18,525 bases of DNA from an uncultured Ruminococcus sp. (GCA_945867875.1 CAMBJF010000027.1:1-18525), one strand, 5' to 3'; positions 1-9,127 are shown, counted from the stretch's first letter. The notes: a model not told the origin generated them from the letters alone. Numbers and translations are program-made.

Positions 1-1350
1 CTCAGCGGTCTTTGTTGCCGGGACGGTTATCACTCCCTCATCAAAGCTGTGCTTTTCAAGGTCTATCTTGTCATCACAGCCCGAGCAAGCCTTCCAGTGG
101 CTTGTTTCGTCATAAGAATAACCCTCTGAAATCGTGTGGGTATGAGTAACATCTGCATTGAGACTTGCCGTTCCGCTTGTAAAGAAATCGGAGCCTGTGC
201 CGTCATAGTTGAGGGTTATCGTCTGAGTATCCCTCGGGATATCCTTGCCCGAATATGTGGCTGTCACGGCAGTGTTATCGTAAATATCGCCTGTGCAAAG
301 AGTTTTATCGCCGCAGACAACGGTATATTTTCCATATCCCGTGGTAAGAGCTGTTGTATCTGCCCTGAACTCGGTCATTCCGTCAAACTTAACGAGTGCC
401 GAGATATCAAAGCTATAATCGCCGCCGTAAACAGTCTCGCTGTCAGCGGAAAGAGCAATGTCAAGCTTTGTCTCATAACTTATGGGATTGTCGTTTCCGA
501 AAATCGAAAGAGCAGGATAATATGCAGTCTTTGCCGACTTATCAACAGACTTGTGATTCCATACAAAAGTATCAAAGCCTGTCATTTTTTCGCTTACCAT
601 TTCGAGCGTGGTAAGTCCCGTGCCGCAGCTGCTTTCAAATTCACAGAAGTCTGTGTTGTAATAGCAGTTTACAACTGTGCCGCCGTCATTGACTATATTA
701 TAGCATATTCCGTCAGCTTTGCTGTTCGCTCCTGTGCAGATAAGGCTGCCTGCGCTGTAGCAATTATCGATAGTGCTGTTGCCCGAATTGTAGCTGCACA
801 CTCCTCCTGCAATGGAACCATCATCTAAAGCAGTGACTTTTCCCACGTTGTAGCAGTCTGTTATCTTAGCTGAATAGAAATTATATCCGCATATGCCGCC
901 GACAAAACTCGGACCGCTCACATCGCCTGTGTTATAGCACTGAGAGATATATCCGCCCTGGTTATAGCCGCAAACGCCGCCCGCACTTATATCGGTGCAT
1001 TTTATACTGCCCGAACCGGAGCAGCCCCATACAGTGCCGCCGTCGTTAAAGCCGCAGACAGCTCCTGCATATCTCCTGCCGATAATGCTGCTGTCGGCAA
1101 CATTCACGTTCATAATAAGTCCCTCGGAATATCCGAACAGTCCGAGATAATATCCATAGGGCTCGGGATAGTCTTCGGTCTTGTTGATATTTATTCCAGA
1201 GACCGTGTGTCCGTTTCCGCTGAATTTGCCTGTAAATGAGGTATTATTATCATTTCCGATAGCGATGAAATTGTTCTCGCCTGCGGGGATAACGATGTCA
1301 TTCATCAGAACATAATTGCCCGAACGTGTGGTATTATCGGTGTTTATCGC

Positions 1351-1394
1351 CTGAAGCTCCTCGGCTGTGGTTATGGGAGTGTAGGTGTCCCAGT
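1351..1394 (-). repeat. Module-linker repeat, copy 3
   Basis: This 44-nt block encodes the WDTYTPITTAEELQ start of a GLUG module. It is identical, base for base, to 2131-2174, exactly 780 nt (260 codons) away. Exact identity over 44 nt inside otherwise diverged modules suggests recent duplication or gene conversion. Confidence 0.85.
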
Positions 1395-2130
1395 CATCTG
1401 CGCCGCCTACACCGAAGTTGTAATATTTAAAGCTTATTGTCTGCTGACTGCCTACATTTTTGAGGTAGGGCAGCTTGACAACATTCTCTCTGAACACACC
1501 GTTTTCGGACTCGGTCACAGTGCCGTTAGCCCATACACTGCTGTCAAAATTATGGGAAATGATATCGCAAAGCTCATCTGTGGAAATGCCCTCTGCCTGT
1601 CCAGATATGTCATTTCCGTTTATGCCGCCAACGCTGCATATTTCATTGCTGTAATAGCAGTTGCTTACAGTTCCTACGTTGTAGATTCTTCCGCAGATTC
1701 CGCCTATTGCGGTGCTGCCGCTTACCTTGCCTGCGTTATAGCAGAAATGGATCAAATTCTCCCCTATATTTCCGCATATTCCGCCTGCATCGCTAAATGT
1801 TGCCTTAATATCGCCTGTGTTATAGCAGTTTTCGATTTTTCCCCGATTATACCCGCAAATACCGCCGACCATTGCCGAGCCGATAATGCTGTTGTTCTCA
1901 ACTCCCACATTTTTTATAACGCCCGTGGAATTTCCGAACAAACCCTGAGTATCTCTGTTGGGCATATTGATATTTATTCCCGAAACAACGTGACCGTCGC
2001 CGCTGAATTTGCCATAAAACACTCTTATGGGACCCAATGGAGTCCAGTTGTTTTCTGTTTTGTTTGTTTCTTTGGCTACATCAATATCATTCATCAGGAC
2101 ATAATTGCCCGAAAGGTCATTGTTTATATT

Positions 2131-2174
2131 CTGAAGCTCCTCGGCTGTGGTTATGGGAGTGTAGGTGTCCCAGT
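2131..2174 (-). repeat. Module-linker repeat, copy 2
   Basis: Identical to 1351-1394. It encodes the WDTYTPITTAEELQ stretch that opens each large module of the surface protein. Confidence 0.85.
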
Positions 2175-2997
2175 TATCTTGTCCACCTACGCCAAAGTTA
2201 TAATCCTTATATACCTCGTTCTGTTTGCCTACATTTTTAAGCCGAGGGAATATACTCTCTCTGAAATTGCCGTTTACGGTCACAGAGCCGTTTTCCCATA
2301 TATCGGTATCAAAGCCGGAGAGAGATGTTATATTGCAAAGCTCTTCTGTTGAAATTCCCTCAGCCTGCTCAGTTTCATCAGAATTATTGATTCCGCCGAG
2401 TTTGCATATATCCTTGCTGTAGTAACAGTTTTTAACATTGGGATAATTACTGCTATCAAAGCTATTGAAGCCGCAGATGCTTCCTTGAAATGTTCTGCCG
2501 CTTATCTTGCCCGTGCTGTAGCAGTCAGAGATCATGCCGATGGAGTTATTGCCGCAAATTCCGCCTGAATAATCGCCGTTCACGTTTCCTGTATTATAGC
2601 AGTTTTGGATCTTGGCATCAGCTCCGCTGCTGGAACCGCAGATTCCGCCTGCATTTTCGCCACTTGAATGGATATAGCTTGTGTTATAGCAGCGTTCAAT
2701 AATTCCGGTATTTAAACCGCAAACACCGCCGACACAGTTTGACCCACTAATGCTGCTGTCCTCTACTCCAACATCTTTTATAACGCCTGTAGAGTATCCG
2801 AACAGTCCCTGATAATCAGAACTATTACTAATATTTATTTTTGAAACAATATGACCTTCACCGCTGAATTTGCCTGTGAACGGAGATGTGTAATTTCCGA
2901 TCGGCTTCCAGTTGTTATATTTACTGTTCAGCTCTTCAGCTACATTAATATCTTTCATAAGAACATAATTGCCCGAAAGAGCTGTTCTGTTTATATT

Positions 2998-3041
2998 CTG
3001 AAGTTCTTCAGCTGTGGTTATGGGTGTGTATTCGTCCCAGT
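2998..3041 (-). repeat. Module-linker repeat, diverged copy 1
   Basis: Same linker (WDEYTPITTAEELQ) with several base changes relative to the other two copies, 867 nt upstream in coding order. It marks the start of the second large module, just after the in-frame TGA. Confidence 0.75.
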
Positions 3042-4133
3042 CATCATTGCCGTCTACGCTAAAGTTATATACATTGATCTTGACTTTCTGAGCTTTGTTA
3101 AAGCTTTTGAGTGAGGGAAGAGTGTATTCCTGTATGCTGAAATTATTGCTTGAAATTTCCACTGCACCCGCTGCACCCGTTTCTCAGACAGTTGGATCAA
3201 AGCCGCTGAGATTTGTTATATCGCTAAGCTTTTTCGTGGAAATGCCCTCTGCCTGTACGACGCTGCCATCAGAGATGGATACTCTGACAACACTGCATAT
3301 ATCCTTGCTGTAATAGCAGTTGGTTATAGTTGAGTTGGATTGGTTAATTCCGCATATTGCACCTGCAGAAGAGCCGGTTACTTTGCCTGCGTTATAGCAA
3401 TAGGATATCTCACCATCGTAGTTTACAGCACATATTCCTCCTGCAGTTTTGCCCTCCACTGTTCCTGTGTTATAACAGTTCAGTATCCGACTTTTATTAC
3501 CAACAGAATCACCACAATTCCAACCGCATATTCCGCCTACATCGTCAAGTATTGCTTTAATATCGCCTGTGTTATAGCAGCCTTCAATAGTCCCGTATGA
3601 ATTATAGCCACAAACACCACCAACATAAACTTTTCCATAATGCTGCTGTTCTCAATTCCAACATTTTTAATTGTACCTGTGGAAATTCCGAACAAGCCCT
3701 GATATTTTTCATCGGGCTTATTGATGTTTATTCCCGAAACAACCTTATAGTTGCCGTCAAAGGTACCTTTGAACCATTTGCCATCCATATCTCCTATAGC
3801 TGTCCAATCATGTCCGCTGACATCAATGTTGTCTGTGAGCTTATAGTATGTTGAAGCTGTATCATCGCCATTATTCACCCTTTCAGCCAGAAATGCAAGC
3901 TCCTTTGCATTGGAAATCAGATACGGATTTGCTTCCGTACCGTTTCCACCCGCAAAATTGGCTGCAACCGAGTCGTCCCACGCCGCCTTTACACCTGCTG
4001 CGGGAATGACGAAAATCACCGCAGCCAGCAGCATCAGCACCGCCAGTCCCACGGACAAAAACCGTTTTTTTGTTTTGATCATAATTTTTCCGCCTCTTTT
4101 AGAAATTGCCTTTCATTGGGTATATATTTCCGA

Positions 4134-4172
4134 ACAGCGCCGCAGATAATAAGCCCATATCCGCGGTGCTGT
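4134..4172 (-). terminator. Stem-loop between the 220-aa gene and the GLUG gene
   Basis: A 15-bp imperfect inverted repeat (4134-4148 with 4158-4172, 9-nt loop) lies 10 nt past the stop of the upstream minus-strand gene. On the minus-strand RNA it has one A-C mismatch and one G-U pair. No U-tract follows (TCGGAAATATA), so it may be a weak terminator or an RNA-processing or stability hairpin rather than a classic intrinsic terminator. Confidence 0.5.
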
Positions 4173-4182
4173 ACGTTATATC

Positions 4183-4845
4183 TCAATCACCGATAACAAG
4201 AGTGTAGTTTTTGCCATATCCCGCATCTTCAAATGTAAATCTGCCGTCTGCATCGAGCACGCCCTCGGTTATCTTTGTACCCGTGGACTTTCTGCCCTTG
4301 TAGATAGTGAATGCTCTGCCCGAATACTCCTTGCCCAGATCAACTATCACATAGTCATTTTTCTTTCTTGTTGATGATGTCTTTATCAGGCTCATATCAG
4401 TATCATAGGAGAAAACATAGGAATTTTCAACACCCGCCCTGTGCATAGCAAAGGCAGCTTCATCTATTTTCGATACTATATTTACATTGGCTGAGGGCAT
4501 CACAAAGGTTCCGGAACCGCTTATACTGCCCGATGCTCTGCCATTGATGTAAATAACAGCTTCATAGAAGTCCGCAACTCGATAATTTACCGTATCGCCT
4601 GCCTGATATTTTGTACCCGACAGTGTAACAAAACGGTCGGCAGAAACAGAATAATATACCGTGGGAGCAGGCTTTATTTTTTCAGAAATTATTGTTACAT
4701 CTGAATCAGGCATCGTAAATGTGCCTGTACCTGTTATTACTGCGATTATATCTCCGTTTGCATCGGTAACTGCTGCCTTGTAGCCGTCCTCGACTTTGAC
4801 TTCAACAGTCTCCCCTGCCTTTGCATTATTTACTATAGGCTGCAT
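4183..4845 (-). CDS. Repeat-containing surface-protein tail (MP-motif beta repeats), no signal peptide
   Basis: A 220-residue protein. The start at 4845 is chosen because AAAGGAGG lies 6 nt upstream; an upstream in-frame ATG at 4896 has no such site. Residues about 8-57 and 80-128 are two copies of a repeat, AG-TV-V-D-Y-A then G-GTF-MP--V-I, resembling the beta repeats common in Gram-positive surface proteins (InlB-B-like; this resemblance is by eye). The C-terminal 55 residues (VIVDLGKEYSGRAFTIYKG ... NYTLVIGD) look like a small beta domain. The first repeat copy begins at the initiator and lacks its leading segment, and no signal peptide or anchor is visible, so this is probably the tail of a larger protein that lost its 5' part. 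It ends in TGA, 100 nt before the GLUG gene on the same strand. Function unknown. Confidence 0.7.
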   Translation of the reverse strand: MQPIVNNAKAGETVEVKVEDGYKAAVTDANGDIIAVITGTGTFTMPDSDVTIISEKIKPAPTVYYSVSADRFVTLSGTKYQAGDTVNYRVADFYEAVIYINGRASGSISGSGTFVMPSANVNIVSKIDEAAFAMHRAGVENSYVFSYDTDMSLIKTSSTRKKNDYVIVDLGKEYSGRAFTIYKGRKSTGTKITEGVLDADGRFTFEDAGYGKNYTLVIGD

Positions 4846-4901
4846 CTTATCCCTCCTTTGCGGTATTTCCGACAGCATTTTTATGATATTATACATAATT
4901 A

Positions 4902-4929
4902 ATTATAACAGGTAAATGTTGGTTTGCAA
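4902..4929 (-). promoter_or_regulatory. Candidate promoter for the 220-aa gene
   Basis: Reading the minus strand, TTGCAA (4924-4929) and TATAAT (4902-4907) are separated by 16 nt, and the ribosome site lies about 45 nt downstream. A second TATAAT-like box lies at 4888-4893 without a good -35. Confidence 0.5.
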
Positions 4930-5080
4930 TCACCTTTTTGGGTGAGTTACTATTTTTTCAATATATAACTGCAATAATTGCAATATATTTCCTCAATTAT
5001 GTCAATGCTCTTGAAACAGTAAACGCACAGAATTTACACAATGCATAAATATTGACTATAAAAAAATGCAGTATGCAGTG
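4930..5080. other. Divergent intergenic region with short repeats
   Basis: AT-rich non-coding DNA between divergently transcribed genes. It contains a perfect palindrome TGCAAT-A-ATTGCA (4970-4982) and a tandem direct repeat of ATGCAGT (5066-5079) that abuts the -35 of the dehydrogenase promoter. Both could be regulator sites. No gene or known RNA element was seen. Confidence 0.35.
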
Positions 5081-5109
5081 TTGAAAAATCTGTTTTTATG
5101 TGGTATAAT
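5081..5109 (+). promoter_or_regulatory. Sigma-A promoter of the alcohol dehydrogenase gene
   Basis: TTGAAA (5081-5086) and TATAAT (5104-5109) with a 17-nt spacer and an extended -10 (TGG directly before TATAAT). A start codon at 5098 would lie inside the -10 region, which supports the later start at 5152. Confidence 0.8.
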
Positions 5110-5151
5110 GAAATCAAATTTATGGCTCTGACCATTAAGGAGGTAATCTGT

Positions 5152-6309
5152 ATGTACAATTTCACACTTCACATTCCCACTGCTATCCATTTTGGAAAAG
5201 GCGCTATATCACATCTTGATGAGCTGAAAAATTACGGCAATAAGCTTCTGCTCGTCTACGGCGGCGGTTCTATCAAGAAAAACGGTATTTATGATACTGC
5301 AATGTCTATTCTGAAAAATGCAGGCATCAGCATATCCGAACTGAGCGGAGTTGAGCCCAATCCGAGGATACAGACCGTCCGCAAGGGCGTTGACATCTGC
5401 AAATCTAAGGGAATAGATATGGTCCTCGCTATCGGCGGCGGAAGTGCCATTGACTGCGCAAAGGTAATTGCAGCAGGCGCAAAGTATGACGGAGATGCCT
5501 GGGAGCTTGTTCTTGATTCCTCCAAGATCAAAGCTGCGCTGCCCGTCTTTGATGTTCTCACCCTTTCGGCTACGGGCACGGAAATGGACCCCTTTGCTGT
5601 TATCTCCGACCTTACCAAGAACGAAAAATGGGGAACTGGTTCTCCTTTTATGGTCCCCACAATGTCAGTGCTTGACCCCGAGTACACCTACTCCGTATCC
5701 AAAAAGCAGACCGCTGCTGGCACTGCCGATATGATGAGCCATACTATGGAAAACTACTTTACCAAGGAGAATGCCGACTGTCAGAAGTTTATGGCTGAGG
5801 GACTTCTGCGCACAATGATAAAGAACGGTCCTATCGCTCTTAATGACCCAACAAACTACGACGCACGTGCAAATCTTATGTGGGCGGGAACTCACGCTAT
5901 CAATGGAAATGTTGGCGCAGGAAGCCAGCCTGCCTGGTGCGTTCACCCTATGGAGCACGAGCTGAGCGCTTTCTATGACATAACTCACGGCGAGGGTCTT
6001 GCTATCCTTACTCCCGCTTGGATGGAGCATATTCTCAGCGAAGATACTCTCACCAATTTCGTTGATTTTGCAAAGAATGTATGGGGTCTCACAGGCGATG
6101 ATGACTGGGCTCTTGCTCACGCAGGAATAGACGCCCTTAAGAAATTCTTCTTTGAAACTATGGGACTGCCCGCAAATCTCAGAGCTGTGGGAATCACAGA
6201 TGACAAGAACTTTGAAGCTATGGCGCAGAAAGCCTGCGACGGCTGCAAGGGTTCTTTCGTTCCCCTTTCAAAGGACGATATCATAGAAATATTCAAGGCT
6301 GCGTTCTGA
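5152..6309 (+). CDS. Iron-containing alcohol dehydrogenase (butanol dehydrogenase/YqhD type)
   Basis: A cytosolic NAD(P)H-dependent enzyme that interconverts aldehydes and alcohols, 385 residues, the usual family length. The start is set by AAGGAGGT (5137-5144), 7 nt before the ATG. The N-terminal Rossmann-like half carries GGGS (residues 37-40) and the dinucleotide motif AIGGGSAIDCAK (93-104). The metal site is intact: Asp193 and His197 (TADMMSH), then His265 and His279 (HPMEHELSAFYDITHG). The sequence LSATGTEMD (138-146) resembles the BdhA/YqhD group rather than the bifunctional AdhE. Preferred substrate cannot be read from sequence; disposal of fermentation aldehydes to ethanol or butanol is the family expectation. 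It is a single-gene unit with its own promoter and a strong terminator. It stops with TGA followed directly by TAA. Confidence 0.93.
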   Translation: MYNFTLHIPTAIHFGKGAISHLDELKNYGNKLLLVYGGGSIKKNGIYDTAMSILKNAGISISELSGVEPNPRIQTVRKGVDICKSKGIDMVLAIGGGSAIDCAKVIAAGAKYDGDAWELVLDSSKIKAALPVFDVLTLSATGTEMDPFAVISDLTKNEKWGTGSPFMVPTMSVLDPEYTYSVSKKQTAAGTADMMSHTMENYFTKENADCQKFMAEGLLRTMIKNGPIALNDPTNYDARANLMWAGTHAINGNVGAGSQPAWCVHPMEHELSAFYDITHGEGLAILTPAWMEHILSEDTLTNFVDFAKNVWGLTGDDDWALAHAGIDALKKFFFETMGLPANLRAVGITDDKNFEAMAQKACDGCKGSFVPLSKDDIIEIFKAAF

Positions 6310-6328
6310 TAAACTGAAGAACTGACCG

Positions 6329-6376
6329 AAAATGACCGCATATCATTGTGTATCTTTGATATGCGGTCATTTTTTA
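6329..6376 (+). terminator. Intrinsic terminator of the alcohol dehydrogenase gene
   Basis: A perfect 17-bp inverted repeat (6329-6345 with 6358-6374; core AATGACCGCATATCA) with a 12-nt loop, running into a T-tract. It isolates the dehydrogenase from the transporter genes downstream. Confidence 0.92.
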
Positions 6377-6400
6377 TATATACAGATAAATCCCCAAATA

Positions 6401-6457
6401 TTGACAAAAGGAGGAAAATGAAGTATTATATAATAGTATTGCTTTTTGCGGTATAAT
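6401..6457 (+). promoter_or_regulatory. Promoter region of the EamA-nhaC operon
   Basis: TTGACA (6401-6406) with TATTAT (6424-6429) at 17-nt spacing is one option. A second -10, TATAAT (6452-6457), lies closer to the gene in the context TGCGGTATAAT but lacks a clear -35. Which one is used cannot be decided from sequence. AAAGGAGG and an ATG at 6418 within this region open a 12-codon reading frame (MKYYIIVLLFAV). Confidence 0.6.
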
Positions 6458-6477
6458 ACTAAAGGGTAAGAACTGAA

Positions 6478-7398
6478 ATGATAAAAAAATTCAAGGGCAG
6501 CATAATGCTGCTGATGACATCTCTTATATGGGGAACTGCTTTTGTGGCTCAGAGCGAGGGTATGAACTATGTAGGGCCGTTTACATATAACGCCATGAGG
6601 ACACTTCTCGGCGGTATCGTACTTATCCCCGTGATAATGCTGTTTCGCTTTCCTGACAGAAAAAGCGGCGGCGGGAAATCGGAATATTCTCTCAAAAATA
6701 CCGTTGCGGGCGGTATATGCTGCGGCGCTGTCCTTTTTATTGCAAGCTCCCTCCAGCAAGCGGGCATCGTTTATACGACAGCAGGCAAGGCAGGTTTTGT
6801 AACGGCGCTTTACATCGTCATCGTTCCGGTAATCGGGATATTTCTCCACAGAAAAATGCCGATTAAAATGTGGCTGTTCATTGCAGTGGCACTTGCGGGC
6901 TTTTGGCTCCTTTGCATAAAGGATAATTTCAGCATATCATCGGGCGATATGCTTGTATTTATAGGTGCGGTATTCTTTGCGGTGCACATCATCGTAATAG
7001 ACCATTTCAACAAAATGGAGACCGACGGAGTTCTAATGTCCTGCATACAGTTTTTCACCGCAGGACTGCTTATGCTCATCTGTATGTTCATTTTTGAAAA
7101 ACCTGTCATTTCAGATATCTGCGATGCGGGCGGAACGATACTTTATGCGGGAATAATGTCCTGCGGAGCTGCATATACGCTGCAAATACTTGGGCAGAAA
7201 TACACAAACCCGACCCTTGCGACGCTGCTTATGAGCCTTGAATCGGTCTTTGCGGTGCTTTCAGGCTGGCTTATACTTAATGAACGGCTCAGTGCAAAGG
7301 AATTTTTCGGGTGCATCCTTATTTTTGCGGCGGTGATCCTTGCTCAGCTGGCAGGAACGGATAAACAACAAACTGAAATGAACGGGGAATTAAAATGA
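6478..7398 (+). CDS. EamA-family (drug/metabolite superfamily) transporter
   Basis: A 306-residue inner-membrane protein with about ten hydrophobic segments in two homologous EamA halves, as usual for the family. The first half opens with the characteristic LIWGTAFVAQSEG (residues about 16-28) followed by NAMRTLLGG; the second begins near SGDMLVFIGAVFFAVH and ends with LESVFAVLSGWLILNERLS, a hallmark of EamA proteins. Members export amino acids, nucleosides or other metabolites, or take up small molecules; the substrate is not predictable here. The ribosome site (AAAGGG, 6461-6466) is weak and somewhat distant. The stop codon overlaps the ATG of the next gene (ATGA, 7395-7398), so the two are very likely co-translated. 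The last few residues are Lys/Gln rich and cytosolic. Confidence 0.9.
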   Translation: MIKKFKGSIMLLMTSLIWGTAFVAQSEGMNYVGPFTYNAMRTLLGGIVLIPVIMLFRFPDRKSGGGKSEYSLKNTVAGGICCGAVLFIASSLQQAGIVYTTAGKAGFVTALYIVIVPVIGIFLHRKMPIKMWLFIAVALAGFWLLCIKDNFSISSGDMLVFIGAVFFAVHIIVIDHFNKMETDGVLMSCIQFFTAGLLMLICMFIFEKPVISDICDAGGTILYAGIMSCGAAYTLQILGQKYTNPTLATLLMSLESVFAVLSGWLILNERLSAKEFFGCILIFAAVILAQLAGTDKQQTEMNGELK

Positions 7399-9017
7399 AA
7401 AAACATTTAAGCAAGATAATATTTGCATCACTTATGCTTGTATTTCTTATATGCTGCATAAAAGCCGCACCAATCTCGGCGGCAGTCGGTTCGCTCTGGT
7501 CGCTTCTGCCGCCGATAGTCGCTATCGGACTTGCGCTCATAACAAAGGAGGTTTATTCCTCGCTGTTTGTGGGCAGCCTTACGGGTGCTGTGATCTATGC
7601 CGCTTCGTCATCATCAGGCATTGAGGGCGTATTCACAACAGTTGTTCACGACGGACTTATCGCAAACCTCTCTGACTCATACAATGTGGGCATTCTCGTA
7701 TTTCTCGTTGTGCTCGGAACGATCGTCGCCCTTATGAACAAGGCAGGCGGCAGCAGGGCATACGGCGAATGGGCGGCAAAGCATATCAAATCCAAAACAG
7801 GAGCCTGCATTTCCACGTTCGTGCTCGGAGCACTGATTTTCGTGGACGATTATTTCAACTGCCTTACAGTAGGCTCGGTAATGCGCCCCATATCCGATAA
7901 ATACAAGGTCTCACGTTCAAAGCTTGCTTACATTATTGATGCCACCGCCGCCCCTATCTGTATCATCGCCCCCGTATCATCGTGGGCTGCGGCAGTAAGC
8001 GGAACTGTGGAGGGAGTAAACGGGATACAGCTCTTTATAAGCACTATCCCCTACAATCTTTATGCGCTCCTTACCATCATTATGGTGATATTCATATCCT
8101 TGACAGGCGTAGACTACGGTCCAATGAAGCTCCACGAAGATAATGCAGAAAAGGACGATCTTTTCACCACCCGAAGAACAGTTTATGACACGGCTGACGA
8201 TACTGACGTGTCAGGCGGCAAGGTCATTGACCTTATTATCCCCGTGATAATACTTATAATCTGCTGTATTACAGGTATGATATATAGCGGCGGATTTTTC
8301 AGCGGTGAAAGCTTTGTTGACGCTTTCGCAAACTGTGACGCTTCATATGCCCTTTCCCTTGGCTCGATAATCTCGCTTATCCTAATTATCGTTTATTTTC
8401 TTGCAAGACGTGTCCTCACATTTGATGAATGTATGAACGCTATTCCCGCAGGCTTTAAGCAGATGGTCCCCGCAATACTTATCCTTACCTTTGCGTGGAC
8501 ATTAAAGACGATGACAGGTCTCCTTGAAGCAGGGGCATACGTTTCGGGAATTGTAAAAAGCGCCTCTGCCATAGCCATTCTTCTTCCCTGCATACTTTTT
8601 GTCGTTGCCCTCGGTCTTGCCTTTGCAACAGGAACATCATGGGGCACCTTCGGTATCCTTATCCCCATAGTTACGGGCATTTTCAGCTCAGAGCTTGCAG
8701 GGGTTTCCGAAGCGGGCGAGATACCAAAAATGGTCATAATATGCATTTCGGCGTGCCTTGCAGGAGCTGTATGCGGCGACCACTGCTCCCCTATCTCGGA
8801 CACAACAATAATGGCGTCCACAGGCGCTCAGTGCGACCACGTAAATCACGTTTCGACCCAGCTTCCCTATGCGCTGACAGTTGCCGCAGTCTGTGTTGTT
8901 GGATACATTTTCTCGGGATTCGTGCAGAATGTATTTGCCGTTCTCGGACTTTCAATCGTGCTTATGCTGGCGGTGCTGTTGTTTATCAGAAGCTTTGAAA
9001 AGAAAAAATCGTTATAA
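7395..9017 (+). CDS. nhaC: NhaC-family Na+/H+ antiporter
   Basis: A 540-residue polytopic membrane protein of the NhaC/MleN ion-antiporter family. Recognisable family blocks are LPPIVAIGLALITKEVYSSLFVG (residues 38-60; Lys51 and Glu52), FVDDYFNCLTVGSVMRP (149-165), KLAYIIDATAAPICIIAPVSSWAA (176-199), GTSWGTFG and CGDHCSPISDTTIMAS with the following His-rich NHVSTQLPY toward the C-terminus. Family members exchange cytosolic Na+ for H+, or couple organic acids such as malate and lactate to ion gradients. Which applies here is not decidable. The start overlaps the stop of the EamA gene, so expression is probably translationally coupled. The first 30 residues form an extra hydrophobic segment ending APISAA that looks like a signal anchor. 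A terminator follows. Confidence 0.92.
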   Translation: MKKHLSKIIFASLMLVFLICCIKAAPISAAVGSLWSLLPPIVAIGLALITKEVYSSLFVGSLTGAVIYAASSSSGIEGVFTTVVHDGLIANLSDSYNVGILVFLVVLGTIVALMNKAGGSRAYGEWAAKHIKSKTGACISTFVLGALIFVDDYFNCLTVGSVMRPISDKYKVSRSKLAYIIDATAAPICIIAPVSSWAAAVSGTVEGVNGIQLFISTIPYNLYALLTIIMVIFISLTGVDYGPMKLHEDNAEKDDLFTTRRTVYDTADDTDVSGGKVIDLIIPVIILIICCITGMIYSGGFFSGESFVDAFANCDASYALSLGSIISLILIIVYFLARRVLTFDECMNAIPAGFKQMVPAILILTFAWTLKTMTGLLEAGAYVSGIVKSASAIAILLPCILFVVALGLAFATGTSWGTFGILIPIVTGIFSSELAGVSEAGEIPKMVIICISACLAGAVCGDHCSPISDTTIMASTGAQCDHVNHVSTQLPYALTVAAVCVVGYIFSGFVQNVFAVLGLSIVLMLAVLLFIRSFEKKKSL

Positions 9018-9023
9018 GAATAC

Positions 9024-9062
9024 AGCCGAGAAATTAAAATCTTCCTCGGCTCTTTGTTTTCT
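9024..9062 (+). terminator. Intrinsic terminator after nhaC
   Basis: AGCCGAG (9024-9030) pairs with CTCGGCT (9045-9051), followed by the T-rich CTTTGTTTTCTT. It lies a few bases past the nhaC stop. Confidence 0.75.
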
Positions 9063-9127
9063 TACAGCAAAATACACATTGACCGCATAGCTTTTTTGAG
9101 ATATATGCCGAAGCATCGTCTTTTGTG

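Larger units (their letters stand above)
1..4082 (-). pseudogene. Giant secreted GLUG-repeat surface protein, disrupted, C-terminus off window
   Basis: Translation starts at 4082 with a Sec signal peptide (MIKTKKRF, hydrophobic core, cleavage likely after VKA) and an AAGAGGCGG-like ribosome site. The mature start (GNGTEANPYLISNAKELAFLAERVN) and the recurring pattern GLFG-STG-IKNVG-ENSSI-GGICG-CYNTG are typical of GLUG-motif surface proteins, which form beta-helical or adhesin-like structures. Two lesions break it. First, a missing base near 3635 moves the frame: SSIMEK is read where SSIMGKVYVGG is expected, and that reading resumes in the next frame. Second, a TGA at 3184-3186 stands where sister modules have Trp. 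From 3183 to 1 the same frame has no stop (1061 codons), holding three more large modules, then a non-GLUG region and, at the left edge, a zinc-ribbon-like stretch (SHWKACSGC). The biological role is unknown; adhesion or carbohydrate contact is inference. The lesions could also be assembly errors. Confidence 0.85.

Noticed and set aside
136..828. Long plus-strand reading frame (230 codons) and a second at 1552-2352 (266 codons)
   Set aside because: They are antisense to the continuous GLUG frame, have implausible Cys/Ile/Ala-rich composition, and lack ribosome sites.
1..4082. CRISPR-like array because of repeated units
   Set aside because: The repeats are protein-coding modules hundreds of bases long in one reading frame, not short repeats with uniform spacers.
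5098..5151. Upstream start for the alcohol dehydrogenase
   Set aside because: The ATG at 5098 lies in the promoter just before the -10; AAGGAGGT clearly serves the ATG at 5152.
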